Both the position numbers and the translations under genes were made by a program. The notes beneath the pieces were generated by a model that saw nothing but the letters and a program-made list of their open reading frames with translations, searched no databases and had not been told where the DNA came from. From an uncultured Lachnospiraceae bacterium (GTDB taxonomy: Bacteria > Bacillota > Clostridia > Lachnospirales > Lachnospiraceae), in NCBI GenBank assembly GCA_910588215.1, contig CAJUQJ010000044.1:1-33471 (forward strand): DNA of 33,471 bases, given 5' to 3'. The stretch's first letter is position 1. Each line of letters opens with the position of its first letter. This document shows, one piece after another, positions 8,750-16,391 of the stretch.

Positions 8750-9280
8750 TCAGGAAGAGGAAGATTCCAAGTATGCGCGCATCTTTTTCATAGCTCTGTT
8801 AAGCTTTGTCTGCACCGTACGCAAGGGCTGCGCGGTGAGAACTGCGATCTCCCGCAGGGTAAGTTCCTGTCCATAGCGCAGCAGGATCAGTTCCCGCTGT
8901 TCATCCTGCAGTATGGCGAAGGCGGCGGCAAGCAGCTGCCGGTCCTCGGCTTCCTGATAACCGGATTCCGGTCTGCAGATGACAGAGCCAAGCTCATCGG
9001 TAAAAGGTTCCGGAGAGGGAAGACGGCGTCTGATATCAGTGCAGGTGTTGGCGGCGATCCGGTAGAGAAAAGCTTTGAACTGTCCTCGGTGCTCATAGCG
9101 GCCGATAAAGCGCACCAGTTTCAGGAAAGTTTCTTGTGTCGCATCCTGAGCACTCTCTGCGTCCGGCATGTGCCACAGGCAATAACGAAGGATGGCAGGG
9201 TAATACAGTTCTATCAGTTCGTCCAGACATTCCCGTCTGCCTTTTTGAATCTGTCTGATCAGTTGTTCTTCGTGGGTCAA
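8750..9280 (-). CDS. ECF-type RNA polymerase sigma factor (sigma-70 family)
   Basis: A 176-residue alternative sigma factor. Region 2 spans about 20-90 (ELYYPAILRYCL, AQDATQETFLKLVRF, FKAFLYRIAANTCTDI). Region 4, with its helix-turn-helix, spans about 120-170 (LILLRYGQELTLREIAVL, RTVQTKLNRAMKKM). Regions 1 and 3 are missing, as expected for ECF sigmas. The start is TTG at 9280, preceded by AGGA at 7 nt; no in-frame ATG with a ribosome site lies upstream. It heads a four-gene operon with a membrane protein and an ABC transporter, suggesting an envelope or antibiotic stress response that controls the transporter and perhaps itself. No autoregulatory promoter motif could be assigned. Confidence 0.9.
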   Translation of the reverse strand: MTHEEQLIRQIQKGRRECLDELIELYYPAILRYCLWHMPDAESAQDATQETFLKLVRFIGRYEHRGQFKAFLYRIAANTCTDIRRRLPSPEPFTDELGSVICRPESGYQEAEDRQLLAAAFAILQDEQRELILLRYGQELTLREIAVLTAQPLRTVQTKLNRAMKKMRAYLESSSS

Positions 9281-9335
9281 AGTGATATCCTGCCTTCCTG
9301 CAGCCTGTTTTGGAGCCTTTTTACATCCTTTGCTT

Positions 9336-9341
9336 ATTATA
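9336..9341 (-). promoter_or_regulatory. Possible -10 box (TATAAT) of the sigma-factor operon
   Basis: On the minus strand TATAAT lies 55 nt upstream of the TTG start at 9280. No good -35 hexamer stands 17 nt further upstream, where the bases read ATCATA. The promoter may be weak or activator- or alternative-sigma-dependent. Confidence 0.35.
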
Positions 9342-9372
9342 ACGTGGGGAAGAACGCATATGATTCAGAAAG

Positions 9373-9480
9373 ATGAAAATTTCATAGTAAACTACCATCA
9401 TGCTTAGCCTGCCGTCGGGCGGGCCGCATGGCCATCCATGCTGTGAAAGTCGAAGACTTTCATAGTAACCCTCATCATTC
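9373..9480. repeat. Palindrome-rich intergenic element with repeated ends
   Basis: Two small hairpins, 9373-9385 (ATGAAA/TTTCAT) and 9444-9462 (GAAAGTC-GAA-GACTTTC, extended), are each followed by nearly the same string, TTCATAGTAA-N5/6-CATCAT. Between them lies a GC-rich segment with GCC/GGC palindromes. On the minus strand 9404-9478 is a complete 24-codon reading frame with no good ribosome site. The layout suggests a dispersed miniature repeat, but only one copy is in the window. Confidence 0.4.
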
Positions 9481-9501
9481 CAGCAATTTTGGCATTTGGA
9501 A

Positions 9502-9530
9502 TTGAAATCTTTCTTAATTGATAGTAAAAT
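9502..9530 (+). promoter_or_regulatory. Sigma-A-type promoter of the OFA carrier gene
   Basis: TTGAAA (9502-9507), a 17-nt spacer, then TAAAAT (9525-9530). Transcription would start near 9537, about 37 nt before the ATG at 9574. Confidence 0.65.
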
Positions 9531-9573
9531 AGACGAAGAGATTTTAAAGACGAAAGAGAGGATAGAGTTCAAC

Positions 9574-10881
9574 ATGAAAAAGAGTCAAAACAAATGGATT
9601 TGTGCCGCGATCCCGGCGCTCTTACTCCATTGCAGTATCGGTACGGTTTACTGCTGGTCGATCTTCAGCCAGGAGATAGCAGATTACATCGGATTCTCCA
9701 AGGGCGCGACGGAGTGGGCGTTCAGTTTCGCAATCTTCTTCCTGGGTATGTCAGCGGCATTCCTGGGCAATGTGGTGGAGAAAGACATCCACAAGTCATC
9801 CCTGATCGCTGCGATCTGTTTCGCTGCAGGTATGGCAGGTACCGGATTTTTCATTTATTACGGCGGACAGCATCAGCAGAGCCCGCTGGCGCTTATCGGT
9901 ATCTACATATGTTACGGTTTTATTATGGGTATCGGTCTTGGAACCGGTTATCTGTCTCCCGTCAAGACGCTTATGCTCTGGTTTGAAGACAGGAAGGGGC
10001 TTGCGACCGGCTTGGCAGTGGCAGGATTCGGTGCGGCGAAAGCGATCGCCAGCCCGATCATGCAGGCTATGCTGGAGAACCTTGGAGACGGCGGTATCTA
10101 TAAGATGTTCCTGATCCTGGCGGTGGTATACTTTGTGATGATGTTCACCGGCCATATCTTATTGAAGAAACCGGAAGGATGGCATGAGCCGCAGAAGAAG
10201 GAGAAGGGTCAGAGCATCATGGCTGTGATCAAGACCAGGCCGGTGGCCAATTATATCGGTATCTGGCTGATGTTCTATATTAATATCACTTGTGGTCTGG
10301 CATTGATCTCTCAGGAGAAGATGATCGTGAAGTGTATCGGTCTGGCCGGCGCTGTCGGTGTGATCTCTACGGTTTCGGCAGTTTTCAATGCGGGCGGCCG
10401 TCTTGGCTTCTCGGCATGGGCAGATACCATGAAGGATAGAAATACCATCTACAAGCTGATCTTCGTGCTTTCTATCATCTTTACCGCATTGGTAATGGTG
10501 ACAGGCGGCATCAAGAACGGCCAGGGCAATACGCTGCTGGTAGTGCTTGTACTGGGTCTGATCTTCGTAGTCAATGCAGGTTACGGCGGCGGTTTCTCCA
10601 ATGTGCCGACACTGCTCTCCGACCATTATGGTATGGGCAGCATCAGCGCACTGCATGGAATCACGCTTTCGGCGTGGGCGTTTGCAGGACTTACCGGCAA
10701 CCAGGCTGCGAACCTGATCGTGAACAGCACCGGTGAATTCATGCAGGATTCCCACGGTAACAGCATCAATCCGGTGGGATATCAGAATGTACTGTATCTG
10801 ACGATCGTGCTCTATATTATAGCGTTGTTGATCAGTTTATTTATGGTACGGCCGTTAAATAAGGACGAGAAGAAGAAATAA
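9574..10881 (+). CDS. MFS transporter, OFA (oxalate/formate antiporter) family
   Basis: A 435-residue, twelve-helix major facilitator protein. The N-terminal WICAAIPALLLHCSIGTVYCWSIF segment and the first-half motifs (GLGTGYLSPVKTLMLWFEDRKGLATGLAVAGFGAAKAI) are characteristic of the OFA group, which includes oxalate/formate exchangers and YhjX-like carriers. Such proteins move small carboxylates or related anions across the cytoplasmic membrane. The substrate here is not determined and no oxalate or formate genes lie nearby. The ATG at 9574 has AGAGAGG about 12 nt upstream; a longer frame from a TTG at 9496 overlaps the promoter and is rejected. It is a monocistronic unit with its own promoter and a strong terminator. 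Confidence 0.9.
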   Translation: MKKSQNKWICAAIPALLLHCSIGTVYCWSIFSQEIADYIGFSKGATEWAFSFAIFFLGMSAAFLGNVVEKDIHKSSLIAAICFAAGMAGTGFFIYYGGQHQQSPLALIGIYICYGFIMGIGLGTGYLSPVKTLMLWFEDRKGLATGLAVAGFGAAKAIASPIMQAMLENLGDGGIYKMFLILAVVYFVMMFTGHILLKKPEGWHEPQKKEKGQSIMAVIKTRPVANYIGIWLMFYINITCGLALISQEKMIVKCIGLAGAVGVISTVSAVFNAGGRLGFSAWADTMKDRNTIYKLIFVLSIIFTALVMVTGGIKNGQGNTLLVVLVLGLIFVVNAGYGGGFSNVPTLLSDHYGMGSISALHGITLSAWAFAGLTGNQAANLIVNSTGEFMQDSHGNSINPVGYQNVLYLTIVLYIIALLISLFMVRPLNKDEKKK

Positions 10882-10905
10882 AGACGCATCAATTCTCTGA
10901 TGCAT

Positions 10906-10948
10906 CACCCCGCAGTCGATCGTTGGATTTGGCTGCGGGGTGTTTTTT
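10906..10948 (+). terminator. Intrinsic terminator after the OFA carrier
   Basis: Arms CACCCCGCAG (10906-10915) and CTGCGGGGTG (10933-10942) form a 10-bp GC-rich stem, directly followed by six T (10943-10948). It starts 25 nt after the stop codon. Confidence 0.93.
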
Positions 10949-10949
10949 C

Positions 10950-10978
10950 TTGACCAATCAGTCATAAAGTACTATCAT
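10950..10978 (+). promoter_or_regulatory. Promoter of the riboswitch-controlled B12 uptake operon
   Basis: TTGACC (10950-10955), a 17-nt spacer, then TATCAT (10973-10978). The predicted start near 10985 coincides with the left edge of the riboswitch aptamer. Confidence 0.7.
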
Positions 10979-10982
10979 AAGA

Positions 10983-11095
10983 AAGACTCTGTGCGGGGAA
11001 ACAGGTGGAAGTCCTGTACGAGCCCGTCGCCGTGAGACACGTGAAGAATATAATATCTGCCTGACCGGAAGCCACTGACCGGGACAAGTCATTGA
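10983..11095 (+). ncRNA. Cobalamin riboswitch aptamer
   Basis: The conserved core is visible: GGGGAAACAGGTGGAAGTCC followed by TGTACGAGCCCGTCGCCGTGA (10994-11034) matches the GGTGAAAATCC...CCCGCCACTG portion of cobalamin aptamers. AAGCCACTGACCGGG (11069-11083) matches the B12 box (AGYCM...ACC). GACT (10985-10988) can pair with AGTC (11087-11090) to close the fold. It lies between a promoter and a DUF4430/ECF S-component operon, which fits B12 control. About 190 nt between the aptamer and the ATG at 11289 form the expression platform. No T-run terminator is visible there. CTTTG near 11253 can pair with CAAAG within the ribosome site (about 11272), hinting at translational control. Confidence 0.82.
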
Positions 11096-11288
11096 AGAAA
11101 GAGCGGCAGTTCTTCTTTGAGAAGGCCGGCAGCATGTTTGTGTCAAGTCGAAATATCCGGACAGAGGAAATTTCCCGTTACCATATAACATCGGTATGGC
11201 CGCGAGAGCCGGTCGAAGCGGGAAGAAACATGCCGCAAGGATCTCACAGAGGTCTTTGGGCATAATAAAAGCAAAGGAGATAAAGAAC

Positions 11289-11753
11289 ATGCAGATGAAT
11301 CACAGCAGAAAAGTATCGTCATTCATCCTTTGTATGGTGCTTATGGTGGCTATGGCACTTTGTACAGTTGGTTGTAATGGCAGTAAGAACAGCGAGGCGG
11401 CATCCGGCGCAGAGGGCACCGAAACAGGTGCAAGTGCGCAGCGGGAAGGCGGTGAACTGGGAGAAGGCAGTAAGGAATTTGCCCTGACCGTGACGGATAA
11501 GGACGGCAAGGAGACGCAGTTTGAGATCCATACGGACAAAGAAAGCGTGGGAGAAGCGCTGCAGGAGCTTGGCTTGATCGATGGTGAGGAAGGGGAATAC
11601 GGCCTTTTCGTCAAAACAGTGAACGGTATTACCGCTGATTATGATGCGGACGGTGTCTACTGGGCTTTTTATATCAACGGCGAGTATGCAAACTCGGGCA
11701 TTGATGTTACCAAGATCACAGAGGGAGACAGCTATGCCCTCAAGGTGGAATAA
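11289..11753 (+). CDS. DUF4430-domain lipoprotein, probable cobalamin-binding
   Basis: A 154-residue secreted lipoprotein. The N-terminus has a basic start, a hydrophobic stretch and a lipobox ending at Cys29 (CTVGC), so it should be lipid-anchored outside the membrane. A Gly/Glu/Ser linker of about 35 residues leads to a DUF4430 domain (about 65-154: ESVGEALQELGLI, YGLFVKTVNGI, YWAFYINGEYANSGIDVTKI, GDSYALKV). DUF4430 resembles the C-terminal domain of transcobalamin and intrinsic factor. With the B12 riboswitch upstream and an ECF S component immediately downstream, it probably captures cobalamin or another corrinoid for uptake. The ATG at 11289 follows AAAGGAG; the longer frame from 11196 runs through the leader RNA and is rejected. 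Confidence 0.88.
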   Translation: MQMNHSRKVSSFILCMVLMVAMALCTVGCNGSKNSEAASGAEGTETGASAQREGGELGEGSKEFALTVTDKDGKETQFEIHTDKESVGEALQELGLIDGEEGEYGLFVKTVNGITADYDADGVYWAFYINGEYANSGIDVTKITEGDSYALKVE

Positions 11754-11754
11754 G

Positions 11755-12279
11755 ATGAGCAGCAGAAGGCTCACGACCCGTGAACTCACGGTATTCGCCA
11801 TGTTGGGTGCGGTGATGTATGCTTCCAAGATGCTGATGGAGGTGCTGCCCAACGTGCACCTGCTTGGAACTTTTGTCGTGGCCTTTACTGTAGTCTACCG
11901 GAGAAAGGCGTTGTATCCGATCTATCTTTATGTGTTCTTAAACGGTATCTTCAGCGGATTTGCGACGTGGTGGCTTCCCTATCTGTATGTGTGGACAATC
12001 CTATGGGGAGCAGTCATGATCCTGCCGCAGCATTTGCCGAGGAAGCTGCAGCCGCTTGTCTATATGACGGTGTGTGCGGCCCATGGCTTTTTGTTTGGTA
12101 CGTTGTATGCACCGGCGCAGGCGATTTTGTTCGGGCTGAATTTTAGGGGGATGGTCGCGTGGATCATAGCGGGACTGCCGTGGGACTTTATCCATGGGGT
12201 GAGCAATTTCTTATGCGGTATCTTGATCATGCCGGTCATATCGCTGCTGCGCTCTGCGGAAAAGAGAATGGCTTCGTAA
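11755..12279 (+). CDS. ECF transporter S component, probable cobalamin specificity
   Basis: A 174-residue integral membrane protein with about five to six helices (from RELTVFAMLGAVMYASKMLMEVLPNVHLLGTFVV onward). It shows the length and N-terminal pattern of substrate-binding S components of energy-coupling-factor importers. Riboswitch control and the preceding DUF4430 lipoprotein point to cobalamin, as for CbrT, but the substrate is inferred. No EcfA/EcfA'/EcfT genes are in the window, so it presumably uses a shared energising module encoded elsewhere. The ATG at 11755 begins 1 nt after the lipoprotein stop and follows AAGGTGG. An alternative in-frame ATG at 11734, with GAGGGAG upstream, would overlap the lipoprotein gene. 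Confidence 0.85.
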   Translation: MSSRRLTTRELTVFAMLGAVMYASKMLMEVLPNVHLLGTFVVAFTVVYRRKALYPIYLYVFLNGIFSGFATWWLPYLYVWTILWGAVMILPQHLPRKLQPLVYMTVCAAHGFLFGTLYAPAQAILFGLNFRGMVAWIIAGLPWDFIHGVSNFLCGILIMPVISLLRSAEKRMAS

Positions 12280-12291
12280 GCGGAACTAAGC

Positions 12292-12324
12292 GGGCGGGGA
12301 AGAACTTCTTCCCTGTCCTTTTTT
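12292..12324 (+). terminator. Intrinsic terminator of the B12 uptake operon
   Basis: A 12-bp stem, with two G-T pairs, is formed by 12292-12303 and 12307-12318 around a 3-nt loop, followed by six T (12319-12324). It starts 12 nt after the S-component stop. Confidence 0.9.
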
Positions 12325-12361
12325 ACCTTTATAGGAAATTGCGACAGTGTAAACCATTCAA

Positions 12362-12408
12362 GGAGAATGCGGAGCATTCTCTGAATCGTCGCTGCCGGGC
12401 GACGATTT
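12362..12408. repeat. Two adjacent intergenic hairpins before the alpha-galactosidase gene
   Basis: GAGAATGC-GGA-GCATTCTC (12363-12381) is a perfect 8-bp stem with a 3-nt loop. AATCGTCG...CGACGATT (12384-12391/12400-12407) is a perfect 8-bp stem. Neither has a T-run. The GAGAATGC/GCATTCTC arms recur in the intergenic region at 22529-22554. Confidence 0.55.
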
Positions 12409-12458
12409 CTTACCATATAGGAATAAGTACGTAAAACTGTTTCGGAATGGAGGAAAAT

Positions 12459-14840
12459 ATGATCACAGAAAAAAACGGTATCTTTGCATTGGAGACGGCG
12501 CATACGTCCTATCTGTTTGGTGTCACGCATACGGGACATTTGGAGCATCTGCATTATGGCAGGAAGATTCACTTCAGAGATGACGGAGCGCTGCGGGAAA
12601 AGCATAATTTTGCACCGGGCAACAGCATCTATTATGATGACGGGCATAAGAATTTCAGTTTGGAAGATGCCTGTCTGGAGATGTCCGCTTACGGAAAAGG
12701 CGATATCCGGGAGCCGTTTGTGGAGGTGGTGCACGGGGACGGAAGCTTTACCTCGGATTTTCTCTATGATTCTTTTGCCATCACGGATACAAAGCCGGCA
12801 TATGCCGCGCTGCCCGGTTCTTACAGCGAGGACGGACACGTGGAGCATCTGCAGGTGGTGCTGCGGGACAAAGGATATGGGCTGGTGTTGGAACTGCATT
12901 ACTACGTCTATCCGGAATGCGATGTCATAACGAGAAGCGCAAGACTTGTGAATGAGGGAGAAGGATCGGTGGTCCTGAAGCGGCTTATGAGCCTGCAGGT
13001 AGACTTTTTTACGGCGGATCATGTGTTTACGACCTTCACCGGCGGCTGGGCCAGGGAGATGAAGCGCACTGATCTGCCCGTGCGGGCCGGCAGACATGTG
13101 AACGCTTCCTATGCGGGCGTGTCGTCAAACAGGGCGAATCCCTTCGTGATGCTTTCGGGGGAGCATACCACGGAGGATGCAGGGGACTGCTACGGGTTCA
13201 ATCTGATCTACAGCGGAAACCATTACGAGGCTGTGGAGGTTAACAGTTTCGGCAAGACAAGGATCGTGGCGGGGATCAATCCCAGATCTTTTTCCTGGGA
13301 ACTTAAGCCGGGGGCGGCTTTCGAGGCGCCGGAGGCTGTGATGACTTTTTCTCATGAAGGCTATAACGGAATGAGCGGGCATATGCACCGGTTTGTCAGA
13401 GAGCATATCGTGCGGGGCACATGGAAAAGGAAGGAGCGGCCGGTGCTTTTAAACAGCTGGGAGGCGGCATATTTCGCGATCGATGAGCGGAAGCTGCTGC
13501 GGCTGGCGAAGGCCGGTAAGAATACGGGCATTGAGCTTTTTGTGGTGGACGACGGGTGGTTCGGGGAGCGCACCGACGACAGCCGCTCTCTGGGGGACTG
13601 GGAAGTAAACTATAAGAAGCTGCCCGGTGGTCTGAAAAGACTGTGCGATAAAGTGCAGGCGCTTGGGCTTGCCTTCGGTATCTGGGTGGAGCCGGAGATG
13701 GTGAATGTGGAGAGTTGTCTGTACCGGGCCCATCCTGAGTGGGCCATGGATATTCCGGGACAGGCCCATTCCGAGGGGCGTAACCAACGGGTCCTGGATC
13801 TGGCGAATCCGGCGGTGCAGGACTATATCATTGAAGAGATGAGCAAGGTGTTCTCTTCTGCGGATATTTCTTATGTAAAATGGGACATGAACCGTATCTT
13901 CTCGGACGTCTACTCGAAAAGTCTGGGAGCCGGCGCGCAGGGGGAGGTATGCCACCGGTATGTGTGCGGCCTGTACCGCTGTATGAAAGAACTTACGGAG
14001 CGGTTTCCGGAAATCCTGTTTGAGGGCTGCAGTTCCGGCGGCAATCGGTTCGACCTGGGCATTCTTTGCTATTTTCCGCAGATCTGGGCCAGTGACAACA
14101 CGGACGCGCTGTGCCGGGCGGAGATCCAGAACGGTTACAGCTACGGCTATCCGCTGTCTACGGTGAGTGCCCATGTTTCGGCCTGTCCCAATCATCAGAC
14201 GCTGCGAGGTACGCCGATGGAGACACGTTTCCAGGTGGCGGCATTCGGAATCTTCGGGTATGAATGTAATTTCTGTGATCTGAAGCGGGAGGAACTGGCG
14301 GAAGTGAAGGCGCAGATATCCCTCTATAAGCAGTGGCGGTCTCTGCTGCAGTTCGGCGATTTCTACAGAGGCCGGAGCTTTGCCGGGGAGACCGGTTCCT
14401 ATCATACGGCCATCGGCATCGGCCCCTCGAATACGATGGAGTGGACCTGCGTGTCGCCTGACCGGGAAAAGGCGGTGGGGATGCTATTGCAGAAGCTGGT
14501 AGTGCCGAACGATCCTTTTGCTTATTACAGGGCGAAGGGCCTTATGGAGGAAAGCTGCTATCATTTCTATAACATGCGGATGCGATATAATTTAAAGGAT
14601 TTTGGCGGGCTTGTGAACATGATCGCACCGATCCATATCAGGCAGGATTCTCTGGTGGAAGCGCTGGCGGCAAAACTCGTGAAGCTGGAAGGTGAAGAGG
14701 AGGACTGGCTTGTGTATGGAGATGAATTGATGTATCATGGTGTTAAGTTGAAGCAGGCATTCGGATCGGTGGGGCTGAACGGAGAGACCAGGGTGTATCA
14801 GGACTTCGGGTCACGGATGTACTTTATGGAGAAGGTGTAG
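12459..14840 (+). CDS. Alpha-galactosidase, glycoside hydrolase family 36
   Basis: Releases terminal alpha-linked galactose from melibiose, raffinose and related oligosaccharides in the cytoplasm. The 793-residue length fits the GH36 group of AgaN/Mel36A type: an N-terminal beta-sandwich (about 1-320), a central barrel (RPVLLNSWEAAYF, IELFVVDDGWFG, FGIWVEPEMVN) and a C-terminal beta-domain. The nucleophile is Asp476 in KWDMNR and the probable acid/base is Asp546 in ASDNTDA, a 70-residue spacing as in the Geobacillus enzymes. The CSSGGNRFD motif is present. The ATG at 12459 has GGAGG five bases upstream; another in-frame ATG at 12447 overlaps that site and is less likely. It is followed after 7 nt by a sugar symporter, so the genes form an oligosaccharide-use operon. 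Confidence 0.95.
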   Translation: MITEKNGIFALETAHTSYLFGVTHTGHLEHLHYGRKIHFRDDGALREKHNFAPGNSIYYDDGHKNFSLEDACLEMSAYGKGDIREPFVEVVHGDGSFTSDFLYDSFAITDTKPAYAALPGSYSEDGHVEHLQVVLRDKGYGLVLELHYYVYPECDVITRSARLVNEGEGSVVLKRLMSLQVDFFTADHVFTTFTGGWAREMKRTDLPVRAGRHVNASYAGVSSNRANPFVMLSGEHTTEDAGDCYGFNLIYSGNHYEAVEVNSFGKTRIVAGINPRSFSWELKPGAAFEAPEAVMTFSHEGYNGMSGHMHRFVREHIVRGTWKRKERPVLLNSWEAAYFAIDERKLLRLAKAGKNTGIELFVVDDGWFGERTDDSRSLGDWEVNYKKLPGGLKRLCDKVQALGLAFGIWVEPEMVNVESCLYRAHPEWAMDIPGQAHSEGRNQRVLDLANPAVQDYIIEEMSKVFSSADISYVKWDMNRIFSDVYSKSLGAGAQGEVCHRYVCGLYRCMKELTERFPEILFEGCSSGGNRFDLGILCYFPQIWASDNTDALCRAEIQNGYSYGYPLSTVSAHVSACPNHQTLRGTPMETRFQVAAFGIFGYECNFCDLKREELAEVKAQISLYKQWRSLLQFGDFYRGRSFAGETGSYHTAIGIGPSNTMEWTCVSPDREKAVGMLLQKLVVPNDPFAYYRAKGLMEESCYHFYNMRMRYNLKDFGGLVNMIAPIHIRQDSLVEALAAKLVKLEGEEEDWLVYGDELMYHGVKLKQAFGSVGLNGETRVYQDFGSRMYFMEKV

Positions 14841-14847
14841 GGGCGTT

Positions 14848-16344
14848 ATGGAGAACAGGAAGAGAACAAAGAAGAATCTTTTGTATTTCCCGCTGGGGAC
14901 GGTGGGCAGGGATATGGTGTACAGCCTGATCAACAGCTATCTGCTGACTTTTGTGTTGTTCACGCATACCCTGGACGGTGTGCAGGTGGCGACTGTCACG
15001 GGGATCATGATCGCTGCCCGGGTGTTTGATGCGTTGAATGATCCGGTGATGGGGAATATCATCGAGCGGACACGGTCGAAATACGGGAAATTTAAACCCT
15101 GGCTGTTGGCCGGGGGCGTATCCACCTCGGTGGTGATCAGTCTGTTGTTTAATGTACAGCTGCAGGGATGGGCCTTTGTGTGGTTCTTTGCAGTGATGTA
15201 TTTTGCATTTAGTATTACGTATACGATGAGCGATATTTCCTATTGGGGAATGATTCCGGCGCTTGGGTCGGACGCCGATGCCAGGAACCAGTTTACGTCC
15301 AGAGCCACGCTTTTTGCGGGGATCGGCGGGGTACTGGCTTCTATTCTGATCCCTATGTTCAGCACGGGCTCATCGGCACTTGGCGGCAGTACGGCGGTGG
15401 CTTACGGGCGGATCGCTCTGGCGATCGCCGTAGTGTCCCCGCTTTTTATCCTGTTCACGTTGTTCGGGGTGCGGGAGAACCGGGAGGAGATTACGGCAAA
15501 GAAGCGGAAAGAACGGTTTTCGCTAAGGCAGGTCTTTCGGACCATCACCCGGAATGACCAGTTGGTGTGGATCGCGGTCATTTTCCTGATTCAACAGGTG
15601 GGAAACGGCCTGGTGGGCGGTGGGATCGGCTCCACCTATATTTACTTCACGTTTGGTTATGACGGCGGGTTGTATTCCCTGTTCACGATGGTGGGAATGT
15701 CGGCCACCGCATTCCTGATGATCTTCTATCCGGCCATTTCCAGACGGCTTCATCGGAAGAAACTGATGGGAATCATGGCGGTGCTTTCGGTGCTGGGGTA
15801 TGGGCTGATGCTCGCCTGCCTGCTGATCCCGGGGAAAGGTATGGGGAAATTTGGACTCCTTACGGTGGGCTTTATGCTGTCGAATTTCGGACAGTACTGT
15901 TTCTATCTGATCATGATGATCTCCATTATGAATACGGTGGAGTACAATGAATATAAGTTCGGCACGAGGGATGAGGGCATTATCACGTCGCTGCGGCCTT
16001 TTATCACCAAAATGAGTTCGGCGCTGATCGTGGCGCTCACTTCCGCTTCCTATCTGCTCTTTGGCGTGACAGGCTATACCAATCAGATCTCCGACTTAGA
16101 ACAGCAGTGTGCCCAGGGACTAATCACGGAGGAGCAGAAGCTGGCGGAGATATCGGATGTTATATTCGGAACGACAGGCGGTGGGCACAGCGGTGTCCTG
16201 GCCGGGCAGAGCATGGGACTTCTGATCACGATGACGGTGGTACCTTGTGCGCTGATGCTGCTTTCCTACTTTTTATACAAGAAGAAGTACAAACTGGACG
16301 AAGAGGAGTATGACCGGCTCTGCAGGAAGCTTGGGCGGGAATAG
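14848..16344 (+). CDS. GPH-family sugar:cation symporter (MelB-like)
   Basis: A 498-residue, twelve-helix transporter of the glycoside-pentoside-hexuronide:cation symporter family. Diagnostic segments are the N-terminal GTVGRDMVYSLINSYLLTFV, ARVFDALNDPVMGNIIERTRSKYGKFKPWLL with the conserved cation-site Asp, and the late EYNEYKFGTRDEGIITSLRPF. It sits between an alpha-galactosidase and a GH13 glucosidase. The likely cargo is therefore an alpha-galactoside or alpha-glucoside such as melibiose, raffinose or isomalto-oligosaccharides, imported with Na+ or H+; the exact sugar is inferred. The ATG follows GTAGGGG, 7 nt after the previous stop, consistent with one transcript. Confidence 0.93.
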   Translation: MENRKRTKKNLLYFPLGTVGRDMVYSLINSYLLTFVLFTHTLDGVQVATVTGIMIAARVFDALNDPVMGNIIERTRSKYGKFKPWLLAGGVSTSVVISLLFNVQLQGWAFVWFFAVMYFAFSITYTMSDISYWGMIPALGSDADARNQFTSRATLFAGIGGVLASILIPMFSTGSSALGGSTAVAYGRIALAIAVVSPLFILFTLFGVRENREEITAKKRKERFSLRQVFRTITRNDQLVWIAVIFLIQQVGNGLVGGGIGSTYIYFTFGYDGGLYSLFTMVGMSATAFLMIFYPAISRRLHRKKLMGIMAVLSVLGYGLMLACLLIPGKGMGKFGLLTVGFMLSNFGQYCFYLIMMISIMNTVEYNEYKFGTRDEGIITSLRPFITKMSSALIVALTSASYLLFGVTGYTNQISDLEQQCAQGLITEEQKLAEISDVIFGTTGGGHSGVLAGQSMGLLITMTVVPCALMLLSYFLYKKKYKLDEEEYDRLCRKLGRE

Positions 16345-16391
16345 GGAAAGATAGCCAAGTAGGAACGGATAGTAGAAATGGGGAGGTTATT

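Noticed and set aside
11196..11288. Longer start of the DUF4430 lipoprotein
   Set aside because: It would place 31 residues before the signal peptide and translate the riboswitch platform; AAAGGAG supports the ATG at 11289.
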